Shown one piece after another: positions 34,186 to 42,935 of a stretch of 64,000 bases of DNA. Where the stretch lies: assembly GCF_022637395.1 (NCBI RefSeq), contig NZ_CP093337.1, positions 1,720,001 to 1,784,000 of the forward strand, written 5' to 3'. The notes below the pieces were generated by a model. It was not told where the DNA came from, ran no database searches, and was given only the letters and a program-made list of their open reading frames with translations. Each line of letters opens with the position of its first letter. The first letter of the stretch is position 1. This DNA comes from Shinella sp. H4-D48 (GTDB taxonomy: Bacteria > Pseudomonadota > Alphaproteobacteria > Rhizobiales > Rhizobiaceae). Position numbers and translations under genes: made by a program.

Positions 34186-35226
34186 CTATTCGACCGGCTG
34201 GTAAGGGACCTTGATCCCCGATTTCGCCTTCAGCCATCCCGGGACGGGCAGGCCCTTCGAATCAAGGAAGTCCGGGTTGAAGAGTTTCGACTGATAGCGG
34301 TTAGCATAGTCGCACAGGATCGTCACGATCGTATGGCCGGGACCGAGATCCTTTGCCAGACGGATGGCGCCGGCAATGTTGATGCCCGACGAACCGCCGA
34401 CAGCGATGCCTTCGTTCTCGATCAGGTCGAAGATCAGCGGAACGGCCTCCGCATCCGGGATCTGGTAGGAATAGTCAGGCGTGAAGCCGTCGAGGTTCGC
34501 GGTGATGCGGCCCTGACCGATGCCCTCGGTGATCGAGCTGCCCTCAGACTTCAGTTCGCCATGGGCGTAATAGTTATAGAGGGCAGCACCATTCGGGTCG
34601 GCGAGGGCGATCTTTATATTCGGGTTCTTCGCGCGCAGGCCTTCCGCCACGCCGGCCAATGTACCGCCAGAGCCGACGGCGCAGACGAAGCCGTCCACCT
34701 TGCCATCGGTGTCGCGCCAGATCTCGGGTGCGGTCGTTTCGACATGGGCCGCGCGGTTGGCAACATTGTCGAACTGGTTGGCCCAGATCGCGCCGTTCGG
34801 TTCCGTCTTCGCCAGCTGTTCGGCGAGACGGCCGGAGAGCTTCACGTAATTGTTCGGGTTCTTGTAGGCGACGGCCGGCACTTCGACGAGTTCGGCGCCG
34901 AGCCCGCGAATGGCATCCTTCTTTTCCTGGCTCTGGGTTTCCGGAATGACGATCACCGCGCGGTAGCCGAGCGCACGGGCGACCAGAGCCAGCCCGATGC
35001 CAGTGTTGCCGGCCGTGCCCTCGACGATGACGCCGCCGGGACGTAGCTTTCCGGCCGCTTCCGCCTTGCGGATGATCGAAAGCGCCGCGCGGTCCTTCAC
35101 GGACTGGCCGGGATTGAGAAATTCCGCCTTGCCAAGGATCTCGCATCCCGTCGCCTCGGACGGCCCCTTGAGGCGGATCAGCGGCGTGTTGCCGATGGCA
35201 TCCAGAACAGACGGAAGAATGGACAT
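34186..35226 (-). CDS. cysK: Cysteine synthase (O-acetylserine sulfhydrylase)
   Basis: PLP enzyme making cysteine from O-acetylserine and sulfide, the product of the cysI pathway. 346 residues. The PLP lysine is in NPGQSVKDRAAL, the substrate loop is EGTAGNTGIGLA, the phosphate loop is VGSGGTLAGVAEG, and GGSSGINIAGA lies near the C-terminus. It leads the alaX-sseA-acetyltransferase operon. An ATG 6 codons upstream is an alternative start. Confidence 0.93.
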   Translation of the reverse strand: MSILPSVLDAIGNTPLIRLKGPSEATGCEILGKAEFLNPGQSVKDRAALSIIRKAEAAGKLRPGGVIVEGTAGNTGIGLALVARALGYRAVIVIPETQSQEKKDAIRGLGAELVEVPAVAYKNPNNYVKLSGRLAEQLAKTEPNGAIWANQFDNVANRAAHVETTAPEIWRDTDGKVDGFVCAVGSGGTLAGVAEGLRAKNPNIKIALADPNGAALYNYYAHGELKSEGSSITEGIGQGRITANLDGFTPDYSYQIPDAEAVPLIFDLIENEGIAVGGSSGINIAGAIRLAKDLGPGHTIVTILCDYANRYQSKLFNPDFLDSKGLPVPGWLKAKSGIKVPYQPVE

Positions 35227-35351
35227 GGCAGACGAGCCTCGCATGTGGTTTGCCTTGGTGGGAAACGTCTTTTCGGCCGGCAGGCGCCTGTTTGCAAGAA
35301 ATCTTGTTCCTGCGAAGCGTTCATCCTGAGGGATTTTTTCCACTAGGCGGG

Positions 35352-36617
35352 TCAGGCGAGGGGGCGGGTATAGACCACCTGCCGAACATCGATGTTTTTC
35401 GCCCTGAACCCTGCCTCGCAGTAATAGAAATAGAACTCCCACAGCTTGCGGAAGCGTTCGTCGAAGCCGAGCGGGACGATGCGCTCCCACGCGGCCCAGA
35501 AGCGGTGCCGCCATTCGGCGAGCGTGCGGGCATAATCGTGGCCGAACCCCATGTCGGAGGCGGTGAACAGGCCGGATTGGCGGCCGAGCGTGGCGAGGTG
35601 CTCCCGCGTCGGAAGCATGCCGCCGGGGAAGACATATTTCTGGATGAAATCCGGGTTGGCGCGGTAATCCGCATAGGCTTCCTGCAGGATTGTGATGATC
35701 TGCAGGCCGGCGCGCCCGCCGGGCTTCAGGCATTCATGCAGCTTGGAGAAATAGGCTGGCCAATACTTTTCTCCCACCGCCTCGAACATCTCGATGGAGA
35801 CGATGCGGTCATAGGTGCCCTTCTCGTCGCGGTAATCCTGGAACTTCAACTCCACCCGGTCGGAAAGGCCCGCCTTGGCGATGCGCTCGCGAGCGAAGGC
35901 AAGCTGCTCTCGGCTGATCGTCAGCCCGGTGACCGTGCAACCGATCTCGCCGGCTGCGAATTCGGCGAAGCCGCCCCAGCCGCAGCCGATCTCCAGAACA
36001 TGGTCTTTCGGGCCGATGCCGGTCGCTTCCGCCAGTGCGCGGTACTTCGCGACCTGCGCCGATGTGAGGTCGTTTGCGCCGCGCGTGTAAAGCGCCGACG
36101 AATAGGTCATCGTCGGGTCGAGCCACTGGGAGTAGAACTGGTTGCCGAGGTCGTAATGCGCCGAGATGTTGCGCTGCGCGCCACGGCGCGTGTTGGTGTT
36201 CAGCCAATGACGGAATTTCTCGACGAGAAGAAAGAGGCCGCGGGGGCCGTTGGCGTAATTACGCCCGACCTGCGGATTGATGAGGACAAGTTCGAGAAAG
36301 GCACCGGCATCGGGGCTTTCCCAATCGCCGTCCATATAGCTTTCCGCGACCCCGATCGTGCCGCCGGTGACGGCGCGGTGAACGAGGTTCCAGTTATTGA
36401 GTGTCACGGCGGCGGCCGGTCCCGGTCTTTCGCCTTCGATCACGAAGACTTGTCCTTCAGGCAGCGTCATGGCCAGCGTGCCCGCCTCGATGTCCAGAAG
36501 TCCCTTCAGCACGAGGCGCGCGCGCAAGGGCAACGCCTTCGTGCGCTCCGCAAACGTCTCCCGCGTCAGCCGCTCGTGGCCGGAAAATGCTATGTCTGCA
36601 ACGTCTTCACTCGTCAT
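35352..36617 (-). CDS. cfa: Cyclopropane-fatty-acyl-phospholipid synthase
   Basis: SAM-dependent enzyme that cyclopropanates unsaturated phospholipid acyl chains. 421 residues. The N-terminal domain is followed by NISAHYDLGNQFYSQWLDPTMTYSSA in parts, the SAM motif VLEIGCGWGGFAEFAA, and the catalytic-site segment SIEMFEAVGEKYWPAYF. The ATG at 36617, preceded by GAGGGG, is preferred over a TTG 15 codons upstream. Transcribed separately from cysK. Confidence 0.94.
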   Translation of the reverse strand: MTSEDVADIAFSGHERLTRETFAERTKALPLRARLVLKGLLDIEAGTLAMTLPEGQVFVIEGERPGPAAAVTLNNWNLVHRAVTGGTIGVAESYMDGDWESPDAGAFLELVLINPQVGRNYANGPRGLFLLVEKFRHWLNTNTRRGAQRNISAHYDLGNQFYSQWLDPTMTYSSALYTRGANDLTSAQVAKYRALAEATGIGPKDHVLEIGCGWGGFAEFAAGEIGCTVTGLTISREQLAFARERIAKAGLSDRVELKFQDYRDEKGTYDRIVSIEMFEAVGEKYWPAYFSKLHECLKPGGRAGLQIITILQEAYADYRANPDFIQKYVFPGGMLPTREHLATLGRQSGLFTASDMGFGHDYARTLAEWRHRFWAAWERIVPLGFDERFRKLWEFYFYYCEAGFRAKNIDVRQVVYTRPLA

Positions 36618-36853
36618 CGATTGCCCCTCTGCCAACCCGATGTCGAGGAAGGCTAATGCCAATGTGGCGAAACACCAATACGAAAATCGTGCTGAAGTGG
36701 ATCAGCGGCATATGAGGCGGCTGTGCGAAAAGCGCCGACCTTTAACGGCCTGTTAGCAAAGATGGTTAATTTTGCGTCTATCGGACGATCGGCTGAAACC
36801 AATTTCGTTTTCGTCCGTTGCATGTCAAGTTCGATCATGAAGGGAGGAGCTCC

Positions 36854-37057
36854 ATGCTTTTCGGATTCTTTCAGGCCAGCACAGACACGGACGACGATAT
36901 CGCCACCGGCACCTACGCCGATGGCATGATCGAGGTCATGCGCAGCGATCCTTCCGCCGGTTCCCGCGAGCGCAGCCAGGCGTTCCGCCGTCGTCACGAG
37001 CGCGACTATGGCGCTGTGCGCACGGCAGGCCAGACCGGCGCCGGAATGGTTGCCTAA
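36854..37057 (+). CDS. Small conserved-looking protein of unknown function
   Basis: 67 residues. The start ATG follows a very strong ribosome site (AGGGAGGAG). The N-terminus is hydrophobic (MLFGFFQAS), the middle acidic and the C-terminal half rich in Arg. No family recognised. It stands alone between cfa and the next small gene. Confidence 0.6.
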   Translation: MLFGFFQASTDTDDDIATGTYADGMIEVMRSDPSAGSRERSQAFRRRHERDYGAVRTAGQTGAGMVA

Positions 37058-37125
37058 TATAAAGAACGGTCGGGAACAAAGTGCGGCCCGGCCGATTTCT
37101 CCCGTGATTTACGAGGAGGCCCGCC

Positions 37126-37317
37126 ATGACCGAACATATCAACAATCGCCAGCTCGGAAAAACGCAGAGCCGCGCCGTCATCGACGTCGCGGCTCATTGC
37201 CAGAAGAACGGTGTCGACAAAGCGCAGGAGCGCAAGCTGCTGCAGCTCCTCGGCCGCTTCGCCAGCCGCCATGAACTCCAGATGAACATCAAGCGTCAGC
37301 CTGAAAATCTGCGGTAA
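37126..37317 (+). CDS. Small protein of unknown function
   Basis: 63 residues, basic and predicted helical (KAQERKLLQLLGRFASRHEL). The ATG follows GAGGAGG with good spacing. No family recognised. It is the last host gene before the prophage; the following 288 bases to the integrase contain a hairpin and no gene, and probably hold attL. Confidence 0.6.
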   Translation: MTEHINNRQLGKTQSRAVIDVAAHCQKNGVDKAQERKLLQLLGRFASRHELQMNIKRQPENLR

Positions 37318-37407
37318 TCGGAAATGTAACCGGACGGGCACGTCTGCATGACGTGCTTCACGGTGTCTTCTGTGAAGAAAAGTTTTGGTGGATCGTCCGG
37401 AAACTGA

Positions 37408-37439
37408 AAAGGGGCCTCGCTATACAACGCGGCCCCTTT
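37408..37439 (+). terminator. Hairpin at the host-prophage junction
   Basis: AAAGGGGCC / GGCCCCTTT around a 14-base loop, with a short AGAATTT tail. It probably ends the transcript of the small host gene; the prophage junction should lie nearby. Confidence 0.5.
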
Positions 37440-37605
37440 CAGAATTTGGCTCCCCGGGCCGGAAAGGTTGAGCCATCCATGGCGACCATACTGATCTCTC
37501 CAACACATTGATATGCTGATGTTTCGGGATTTCCTTGCCCATTGTGACCATTGTGTCTACTACTAGCAACGACCCCAAAAGTGGGGAAAATTGCGGGGAA
37601 GGAAA

Positions 37606-38814
37606 ATGGGGAGCCATACTCGAAATGTGCTCACCGTCAAAGCAATTGCGGCCAGCTCCGCGAAGAAGCTGCGCGACGGCGGCGGCCTTTGGCTGGTGAC
37701 AAAGGGCGAAGCTCGATACTGGATATACGACTATACCCACAACGGAAAGCGTCGCCAACTCGGCCTCGGACCTTTGCTCAGCGTTGGCCTGGCCGAGGCC
37801 CGAGCGAAGGCTGAGGAGGCCCGTAAGTTAGTCCGGGCCGGGGTGGACCCAATAGAGCAGCGCAAGGCGGTCGAGAGGAAGCCGATGACCTTCGGCGAGT
37901 ATGCAGATGTGTTCGTGGATGCGGCGGTTAAGGCGGGCCGCTGGCGAGGCGCGAAAACCGAGGCCAGGTGGCGTAACATTCTGACGAACCATGCCGCCGT
38001 TCTGCGTCCGAAGGCGATTAACTCGATCACTGTGGCAGAGGTCCTGGAGGTTTTGCGCCCAATCTGGGGTGTCAGGCAGGAAACCGCCGAGAAGACACGG
38101 GAAGCGATAGAGCGGGTCCTTGATGCTGCGAAAGTTGAGGGACACCGAAGCGGGGAGAATCCCGCCACTTGGCGTGGTCAGCTCGAACACGTACTTCACA
38201 AGCCTAATTCCCTGGTGAAGAAAAGGCATCACGCAGCCATGCCTCACGCCGACGTCGCTGCGTTCATGGGACGGCTTCGGGAAGTGAAAGGTGTCGAGGC
38301 GCGTGCCTTGGAGCTTGCTGTATTGACGGCCACAAGAAGTGGTGAGGTGAGGGGCGCCCTCTGGTCCGAGATGGATCTGCAGAAAAAGCTTTGGACCATA
38401 CCGGCTATCAGGACGAAGCAAGGCAAAGAGCATCGGGTCCCACTGTCCGATCAAGCGGTGAAGCTACTTAAGAAAATGGTGAAGGAATCGGTCAACGATT
38501 TCGTCTTTCCCAGCGTCCGCGACGGCAAGATGCTCACCGATGCAACACTAGGTGCTGCGCGTAAGGCGGCCGAAGGCGATGGGTTTACAACTCATGGCTT
38601 CAGGTCGTCATTCAGGGACTGGACAACTGAAGTCGCGCACGCACCTCGCGAGATCGCCGAAGCAGCGCTCGGGCATGCCGTCGGTGACGCTGTTGAGCGA
38701 TCGTATGCTCGCTCCGATGCGCTAGAGCGGAGGAGGGCACTGATGCAGGCATGGGCGGACTATTTGGGGAAACCGTCAGCTATTGCTTCGCCGACGAATC
38801 CGAGCGTGATCTGA
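37606..38814 (+). CDS. int: P4-type tyrosine integrase of the prophage
   Basis: 402 residues. The N-terminal DUF4102-type arm-binding domain (about 1-90, RQLGLGPLLSVGLAEARAKA) is followed by a core-binding domain and a catalytic domain. Catalytic residues: Arg near 244 (TATRSGEVRG), Lys in KEHRVPLS, His330 and Arg333 (THGFRSSFRDW), His357 (LGHAVGD) and nucleophile Tyr367. The ATG at 37606 follows GGGGAAGG; a TTG at 37591 is possible. Its last 55 bases overlap a reverse gene. It marks the left end of the prophage. Confidence 0.95.
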   Translation: MGSHTRNVLTVKAIAASSAKKLRDGGGLWLVTKGEARYWIYDYTHNGKRRQLGLGPLLSVGLAEARAKAEEARKLVRAGVDPIEQRKAVERKPMTFGEYADVFVDAAVKAGRWRGAKTEARWRNILTNHAAVLRPKAINSITVAEVLEVLRPIWGVRQETAEKTREAIERVLDAAKVEGHRSGENPATWRGQLEHVLHKPNSLVKKRHHAAMPHADVAAFMGRLREVKGVEARALELAVLTATRSGEVRGALWSEMDLQKKLWTIPAIRTKQGKEHRVPLSDQAVKLLKKMVKESVNDFVFPSVRDGKMLTDATLGAARKAAEGDGFTTHGFRSSFRDWTTEVAHAPREIAEAALGHAVGDAVERSYARSDALERRRALMQAWADYLGKPSAIASPTNPSVI

Positions 38815-39326
38815 GAAAACTCCACAGTCCTACGTAGATCGATGGGGCGGCTGAACATCGGGCCGAATTCAAACGTGTTCGCCTCGCCGTCTTTTACAAA
38901 GATAACATCCGCCCTCGGATCCGGCCCATACATAATTACCCGTACGGACATATGCCCCGGTGCATCATCAGGCGCGCTGAAGGCCGCACGCTCCTCTGGA
39001 ATTGATTCGATCATGTTCGATAGGGCTTCGCCGAACGTCGAGCCTAGCGCGTCTTTAGCCACATAAACCGTCTCCCTTACTCGGTTCGCCGGCAGGTCAC
39101 GAAAGTCCTTTACTAGTTTAACCGCGTCCTTCGGGTTCGCGTCCCAGGCTGTCGCGATGATCATGTTCGCGGCGTCAGCATATGTCATGGGCGTGGTTCC
39201 TCGCCCCCGTAAGGCCCTGGTGCGGAGCCCAGCTTCTGCCAGATATCGATCAATCACCGTCACTGTCTCTATAGGCACACCCATATTTTCGGCTACGACA
39301 GCGATCAATTCTTTCTGCGTTGCCAA
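38760..39326 (-). CDS. Prophage protein of unknown function, possibly regulatory
   Basis: 188 residues. The only reverse gene of the early prophage region, divergent from the AlpA-like gene and overlapping the integrase end. The N-terminal 40 residues (KELIAVVAENMGVPIETVTVIDRYL in parts) could form a helix-turn-helix-like domain. Its place, next to the early promoter and opposite to the lytic genes, is where a phage repressor or lysogeny gene would be; that role is inference. Confidence 0.65.
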   Translation of the reverse strand: MATQKELIAVVAENMGVPIETVTVIDRYLAEAGLRTRALRGRGTTPMTYADAANMIIATAWDANPKDAVKLVKDFRDLPANRVRETVYVAKDALGSTFGEALSNMIESIPEERAAFSAPDDAPGHMSVRVIMYGPDPRADVIFVKDGEANTFEFGPMFSRPIDLRRTVEFSQITLGFVGEAIADGFPK

Positions 39327-39389
39327 TGCGTTGCCTCCACGTGTTAGTGATCTTACATCGCATAAATCAATAATGTGCGCAAGACGGTA

Positions 39390-39418
39390 TTGACTTTTTT
39401 GGCATTAATGCATATCTT
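39390..39418 (+). promoter_or_regulatory. Early prophage promoter
   Basis: TTGACT, 17-base spacer, TATCTT, located 48 bases before the AlpA-like start. It is near consensus for the housekeeping sigma factor and points into the prophage early genes. Confidence 0.6.
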
Positions 39419-39465
39419 GCAGTTATGGGGGCGCGATGCTTCTGCATTTTATGAGAGGAGAGAAC

Positions 39466-39684
39466 ATGATTCATGCCAACGATAACTTGCCCACACTCAT
39501 AAGCCTGAACGACGCCTGCCGGATGACCTCGATGTCCAGAAGCATGCTGAACCGATATCGCGCGGAAGGGCGCTTTCCGATTGCCGTGGAACTCGGAGAC
39601 AGACGCGTGGCCTTCGTCCGGTCTGAAGTTGCCGACTGGGTCAAGGCAAAGATCTCGGCGAGGGCGTCCGAGCTCGCCGCCTAA
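39466..39684 (+). CDS. AlpA-family excisionase/regulator
   Basis: 72 residues with a MerR-like helix-turn-helix: SLNDACRMTSMSRSMLNRYR then EGRFPIAVELGDRRVAFVRSEV, the typical AlpA layout. The ATG follows GAGAGGAGAG at good spacing. AlpA proteins regulate integrase genes or act as directionality factors for excision. First gene of the forward early operon. Confidence 0.85.
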   Translation: MIHANDNLPTLISLNDACRMTSMSRSMLNRYRAEGRFPIAVELGDRRVAFVRSEVADWVKAKISARASELAA

Positions 39685-39746
39685 CCGCAACACCAGACAT
39701 CACCATCATCAACACGACCGGCCTCGTCGCCGGTAGAGGAGGAATT

Positions 39747-40292
39747 TTGCGCTCAGAATCTACACCAGTGCGCGGGTACGGTTTGACGCTATACCGTGAT
39801 CAAGACGACTGCGAAGCTTGCGGCTTCTTGGACGGGTCTCCCGTCCTGGTTCCCGCGTCCGCCGAGCGCACGACGAGGGGCCGCCGAATACGTTTCCGTG
39901 AGGGAAATCACGTGATTCGGCAGTTTGGCGATATTTTTTGCGCCGATCCAACGACAGCTGGTCTCGTTCGGCAGGCGCTCAACGAAAAGTTCGGCCGAGA
40001 ACGCGATGCCGTAAATGCGTTTCGCGTCGTCTTAGCTAACCTTTCTCGGCGTCAGCGTTACCTGTTTCTCTATGTCGGCATTGCCAACATGCAAACCGGC
40101 TCTGTCGATACTGTTTCGTTCACCCTTGAAGCGCCTGACGAGCGCGTGCAGCGCGACGGCCAAGCCAAATTCGGTCGGTTCATCGATGCGCTCGGCCTGA
40201 CCGAAATCGCCGATAGCGACCTTTTGATAGGCCGGACGGGGACATTCTCAGGTGCTGGGGAGAGCCGCGTTTACAAGCGGTGGCCGTCCTGA
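39747..40292 (+). CDS. Prophage protein of unknown function
   Basis: 181 residues starting with TTG after an excellent ribosome site (AGAGGAGGAATTT). Hydrophilic, no membrane segment or catalytic motif. The C-terminal half (FGRFIDALGLTEIADSDLLIG) suggests a folded domain. Its stop overlaps the next ATG (TGATG), so it belongs to the early replication operon. Confidence 0.7.
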   Translation: MRSESTPVRGYGLTLYRDQDDCEACGFLDGSPVLVPASAERTTRGRRIRFREGNHVIRQFGDIFCADPTTAGLVRQALNEKFGRERDAVNAFRVVLANLSRRQRYLFLYVGIANMQTGSVDTVSFTLEAPDERVQRDGQAKFGRFIDALGLTEIADSDLLIGRTGTFSGAGESRVYKRWPS

Positions 40293-40525
40293 TGCGGGTT
40301 CTAGCCATTCGGCCGCAGCCAAACGGCGGAAAGACCTTGGCCCGTTTCGACATTGAAGTACTCCCCGGCGTCAGGCTGTTTGACTTAAAGCTGATCCGGG
40401 GCGACCGCGGCTACAGAGTTTTTGGTCCAGCCATTGGTGGCGGCGCTGCCGCTACGTTCGCGCCTGAAATCGCCGACAAACTCATTGAACTCGTGGGGGA
40501 TGTTGCCCGTAATGCCAAGCACTAG
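40292..40525 (+). CDS. Small prophage protein, SpoVG-like pattern
   Basis: 77 residues, starting on the stop codon of the preceding gene. The layout (ARFDIEVLPGVRLFDLKLIR then GYRVFGPA) is reminiscent of SpoVG-type nucleic-acid-binding domains, but this is a weak resemblance. It overlaps the replication-protein start by 14 bases. Confidence 0.6.
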   Translation: MRVLAIRPQPNGGKTLARFDIEVLPGVRLFDLKLIRGDRGYRVFGPAIGGGAAATFAPEIADKLIELVGDVARNAKH

Positions 40526-42485
40526 CACCCTAACCCCTCAGTCCGTCGCGCGCGCCATCGGCGGGAAGGTCGTCCGCGGAAATCGCGTCGTCGCGCATGC
40601 CCCCGGCCATAAAAAAGGCGCTCCTGAAATCTCCATCACTGTCGACCCGTCCGCGCCTCGCGGTATCCTCGTGAACTGCTTCAGCGGTGAGGACCCCGTC
40701 GCAATGAAAGACTGGGTTCTCGAGCGCTGCGGCGAGCCCGCTTTCTCTCCAGGCCAGCGGTCAGACGATCCGACCGCGCACATGGCCCTCTTGAAATCGA
40801 AGGATGCCCCCAAGCCGTTCTATGACGCCCATCTCATCCGGCGGGGCTACTCCTGCACGGCTGAGTACGACTACACCACGCCGGACGGCGAAGTTCTGTT
40901 CCAGGTGTTGCGCTACGACCACCCCACTGAGCCTAAGTCATTCCTCCAGCGGCAGCCGGACGGGCATGGCGGCTGGCTTTCTGGTCGTGGTGAGCCGATT
41001 CTATATCGGCTGCACGACCTAGCGGCAAATGTTGAAGATCCCATATTCGTCACCGAAGGTGAGAAGGACGCAGACCGGCTAGCTTCGCTCGGATACCTTG
41101 CCACGACCGTCCCAAACGGCTCGTGGCCCGAGGACGTTTCAGTTATTGCCGGACGTAAGGTCTTTGTACTCGCCGATAACGACGATGCGGGGGACAAGAA
41201 GGCAAGGGCGGCAGTCGAGCGCCTGCAGGGGATGGCCATCGTGAAGCGCGTGGACTTGCCAGGCTTACCGCCGAAGGGTGACGTGTCCAATTGGCTTGAT
41301 GCGGGGCACTCGACCGACGAGCTGGAAGCGTTGTCGCTGGCGGCCGCCCCGATCGCGGCGAACGACAACAAGCCGACGCCTACGATTATCTCGAGCGCGG
41401 AACTCGTCAGCGGGTTCGTCCCGCCCGACTACTTCATCGACGGCGTCGCGCAGAAGGGGTTTATCTACTCGATGACGGGCGCCACCGGGACAGGGAAGAC
41501 AGCCGTCCTGCTCCTAATCGCCCGACTTGCAGCTGAGGGAGGAGAACTCGCTGGGCGCGGGATCGAGAAGGGCAGGGTCGTATATTTCGCAGGCGAGAAT
41601 CCCGACGACGTGACTATGCGGTGGATCGGGATGGCGTATGAGACGGGCTTCAACCTCGATGCAATTGATGTTCATTTTATCCGGGACCGCTTCAGCGTGC
41701 CGGAAGCGCTGGTCGCAATTCACTCCCAGGTCGAGGCTCTCGGTGGGGCCGACCTCATTGTTGTCGACACTTCTGCTGCATTCTTCCAGGGGACCGACGA
41801 AAACGGCAATACGGAACTCGGCAAGCATGCTCGCGACCTGCGCATGTTGACGACTTTGCCAGGGCGCCCCTGCGTCATGGTTGCATGCCACCCAACGAAG
41901 AACGCCACGTCTGACAACCTACTCCCTCGCGGCGGCGGCGCCTTCATTGCTGAGGTCGATGGCAACCTTACCCTCGCTAAGTCAGATGGATCGATCAAGC
42001 TCTATTGGCAGGGCAAGCACCGCGGACCAGATTTCGATCCGATCACGCTTGAACTTAAGACCATCACCGCGCCAGGGCTGACCGATAGCAAGGGGCGCCC
42101 CATTCCTACTGTAATGGCGCAAGCGCTGTCAGCGAGCGACGTCAAAGGATTGGCCGCGGCTTCACGTCGCGACGAGGACGATGTTCTTCTCCACATCGAT
42201 CGAGATACCAAGGCTTCGCTCGTCGCCATCGCTGAAGCACTGGGCTGGAAGCGGGAGGATGGCTCGTTCCATAAAGACCGCGCCCGGCGAGCGACGGATA
42301 AGCTGCGTCGAGATAAGCTCGTCACGTACGAGGGGCGGCGCTGGAAGATCACGCCCGCAGGCTTCGATGTTCTCGGCGACATACGCGCAGAGCGCCATCG
42401 AGAGCAACAGGCAGGCGAGTTCGCGACGCGAATGCACGAGAAATCTGCCGTGCGGAACCGTCCATGGGGGGGCGCACGAACCTGA
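40512..42485 (+). CDS. Prophage replication protein: TOPRIM primase plus RepA-like ATPase
   Basis: 657 residues. The N-terminal third resembles the TOPRIM primase-type domain (IFVTEGEKDADRLASLGY and VFVLADNDDAGDKKA carry the conserved Glu and Asp-x-Asp). The middle is an AAA_25/RepA-like hexameric helicase-type ATPase with Walker A GATGTGKTAVL near residues 322-332 and Walker B LIVVDTSAAFF. A C-terminal winged-helix-like segment (EALGWKREDGSFHKDRARRA) ends the protein. It lies directly upstream of the GCACGA iteron cluster, probably its origin. Confidence 0.85.
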   Translation: MPSTSTLTPQSVARAIGGKVVRGNRVVAHAPGHKKGAPEISITVDPSAPRGILVNCFSGEDPVAMKDWVLERCGEPAFSPGQRSDDPTAHMALLKSKDAPKPFYDAHLIRRGYSCTAEYDYTTPDGEVLFQVLRYDHPTEPKSFLQRQPDGHGGWLSGRGEPILYRLHDLAANVEDPIFVTEGEKDADRLASLGYLATTVPNGSWPEDVSVIAGRKVFVLADNDDAGDKKARAAVERLQGMAIVKRVDLPGLPPKGDVSNWLDAGHSTDELEALSLAAAPIAANDNKPTPTIISSAELVSGFVPPDYFIDGVAQKGFIYSMTGATGTGKTAVLLLIARLAAEGGELAGRGIEKGRVVYFAGENPDDVTMRWIGMAYETGFNLDAIDVHFIRDRFSVPEALVAIHSQVEALGGADLIVVDTSAAFFQGTDENGNTELGKHARDLRMLTTLPGRPCVMVACHPTKNATSDNLLPRGGGAFIAEVDGNLTLAKSDGSIKLYWQGKHRGPDFDPITLELKTITAPGLTDSKGRPIPTVMAQALSASDVKGLAAASRRDEDDVLLHIDRDTKASLVAIAEALGWKREDGSFHKDRARRATDKLRRDKLVTYEGRRWKITPAGFDVLGDIRAERHREQQAGEFATRMHEKSAVRNRPWGGART

Positions 42486-42687
42486 AGAAGAATGAGCCAT
42501 TCGTGCGTAGTTCGTGCGCCGCACGAAAAGCCCGCACGAAAACTGGAAAACCTCGCGAAAATTGAACGAAATCAATATCGTGCGCCCGCACGATATAAAA
42601 CTCAAATCACACTCTGAACGATGGGGGGATTAAAATCCCCATCATCGTGCGTGCGGAACTTTTTCTATAGCACGCACGACCGCACGA
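42474..42687. repeat. GCACGA iteron cluster, candidate prophage replication origin
   Basis: Ten copies of GCACGA or its complement TCGTGC in 214 bases: 42474, 42501, 42512, 42521, 42534, 42578, 42588, 42645, 42674 and 42682 (one more at 42434 inside the replication gene). Two copies form the perfect inverted repeat ATATCGTGCG-CC-CGCACGATAT (42575-42596). AT-rich segments lie between. Position right after the replication gene fits an iteron-type origin or a dense operator. Confidence 0.65.
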
Positions 42688-42701
42688 TTTAGAAGGTTCA
42701 C

Positions 42702-42935
42702 ATGGCCCAACCCGTCTACCAACCTGAACTCGCCTGCGCCGTCCATGGCCTTTCGTACGATTTCACAGCCAGAACCGGCATCCTGGTTATGGCGGAGGAC
42801 CACTGCGCCGACATGGCAGGAGCAATCGCCCTGTTCCAGCGTATCGATCCGGAGGTGAACACGATCGCCACAATAGCCGGCGGCCGTGACGAAACGAGAT
42901 ACCGTCGCCGTGGCAGCGAATGGGTCACGGTATGA
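42702..42935 (+). CDS. Small prophage protein of unknown function
   Basis: 77 residues, start 14 bases after the iteron cluster. No motif recognised. Its stop overlaps the start of the next gene (ATGA), so it is the first of a short operon downstream of the candidate origin. Confidence 0.6.
   Translation: MAQPVYQPELACAVHGLSYDFTARTGILVMAEDHCADMAGAIALFQRIDPEVNTIATIAGGRDETRYRRRGSEWVTV

Noticed and set aside
36653-36997. Reverse 114-codon frame opposite the small gene at 36854
   Set aside because: No ribosome site; the forward small gene has a strong one and the reverse frame crosses the cfa promoter region.
42474-42687. CRISPR array
   Set aside because: The repeats are only 6 bases long, occur in both orientations and have irregular spacing.
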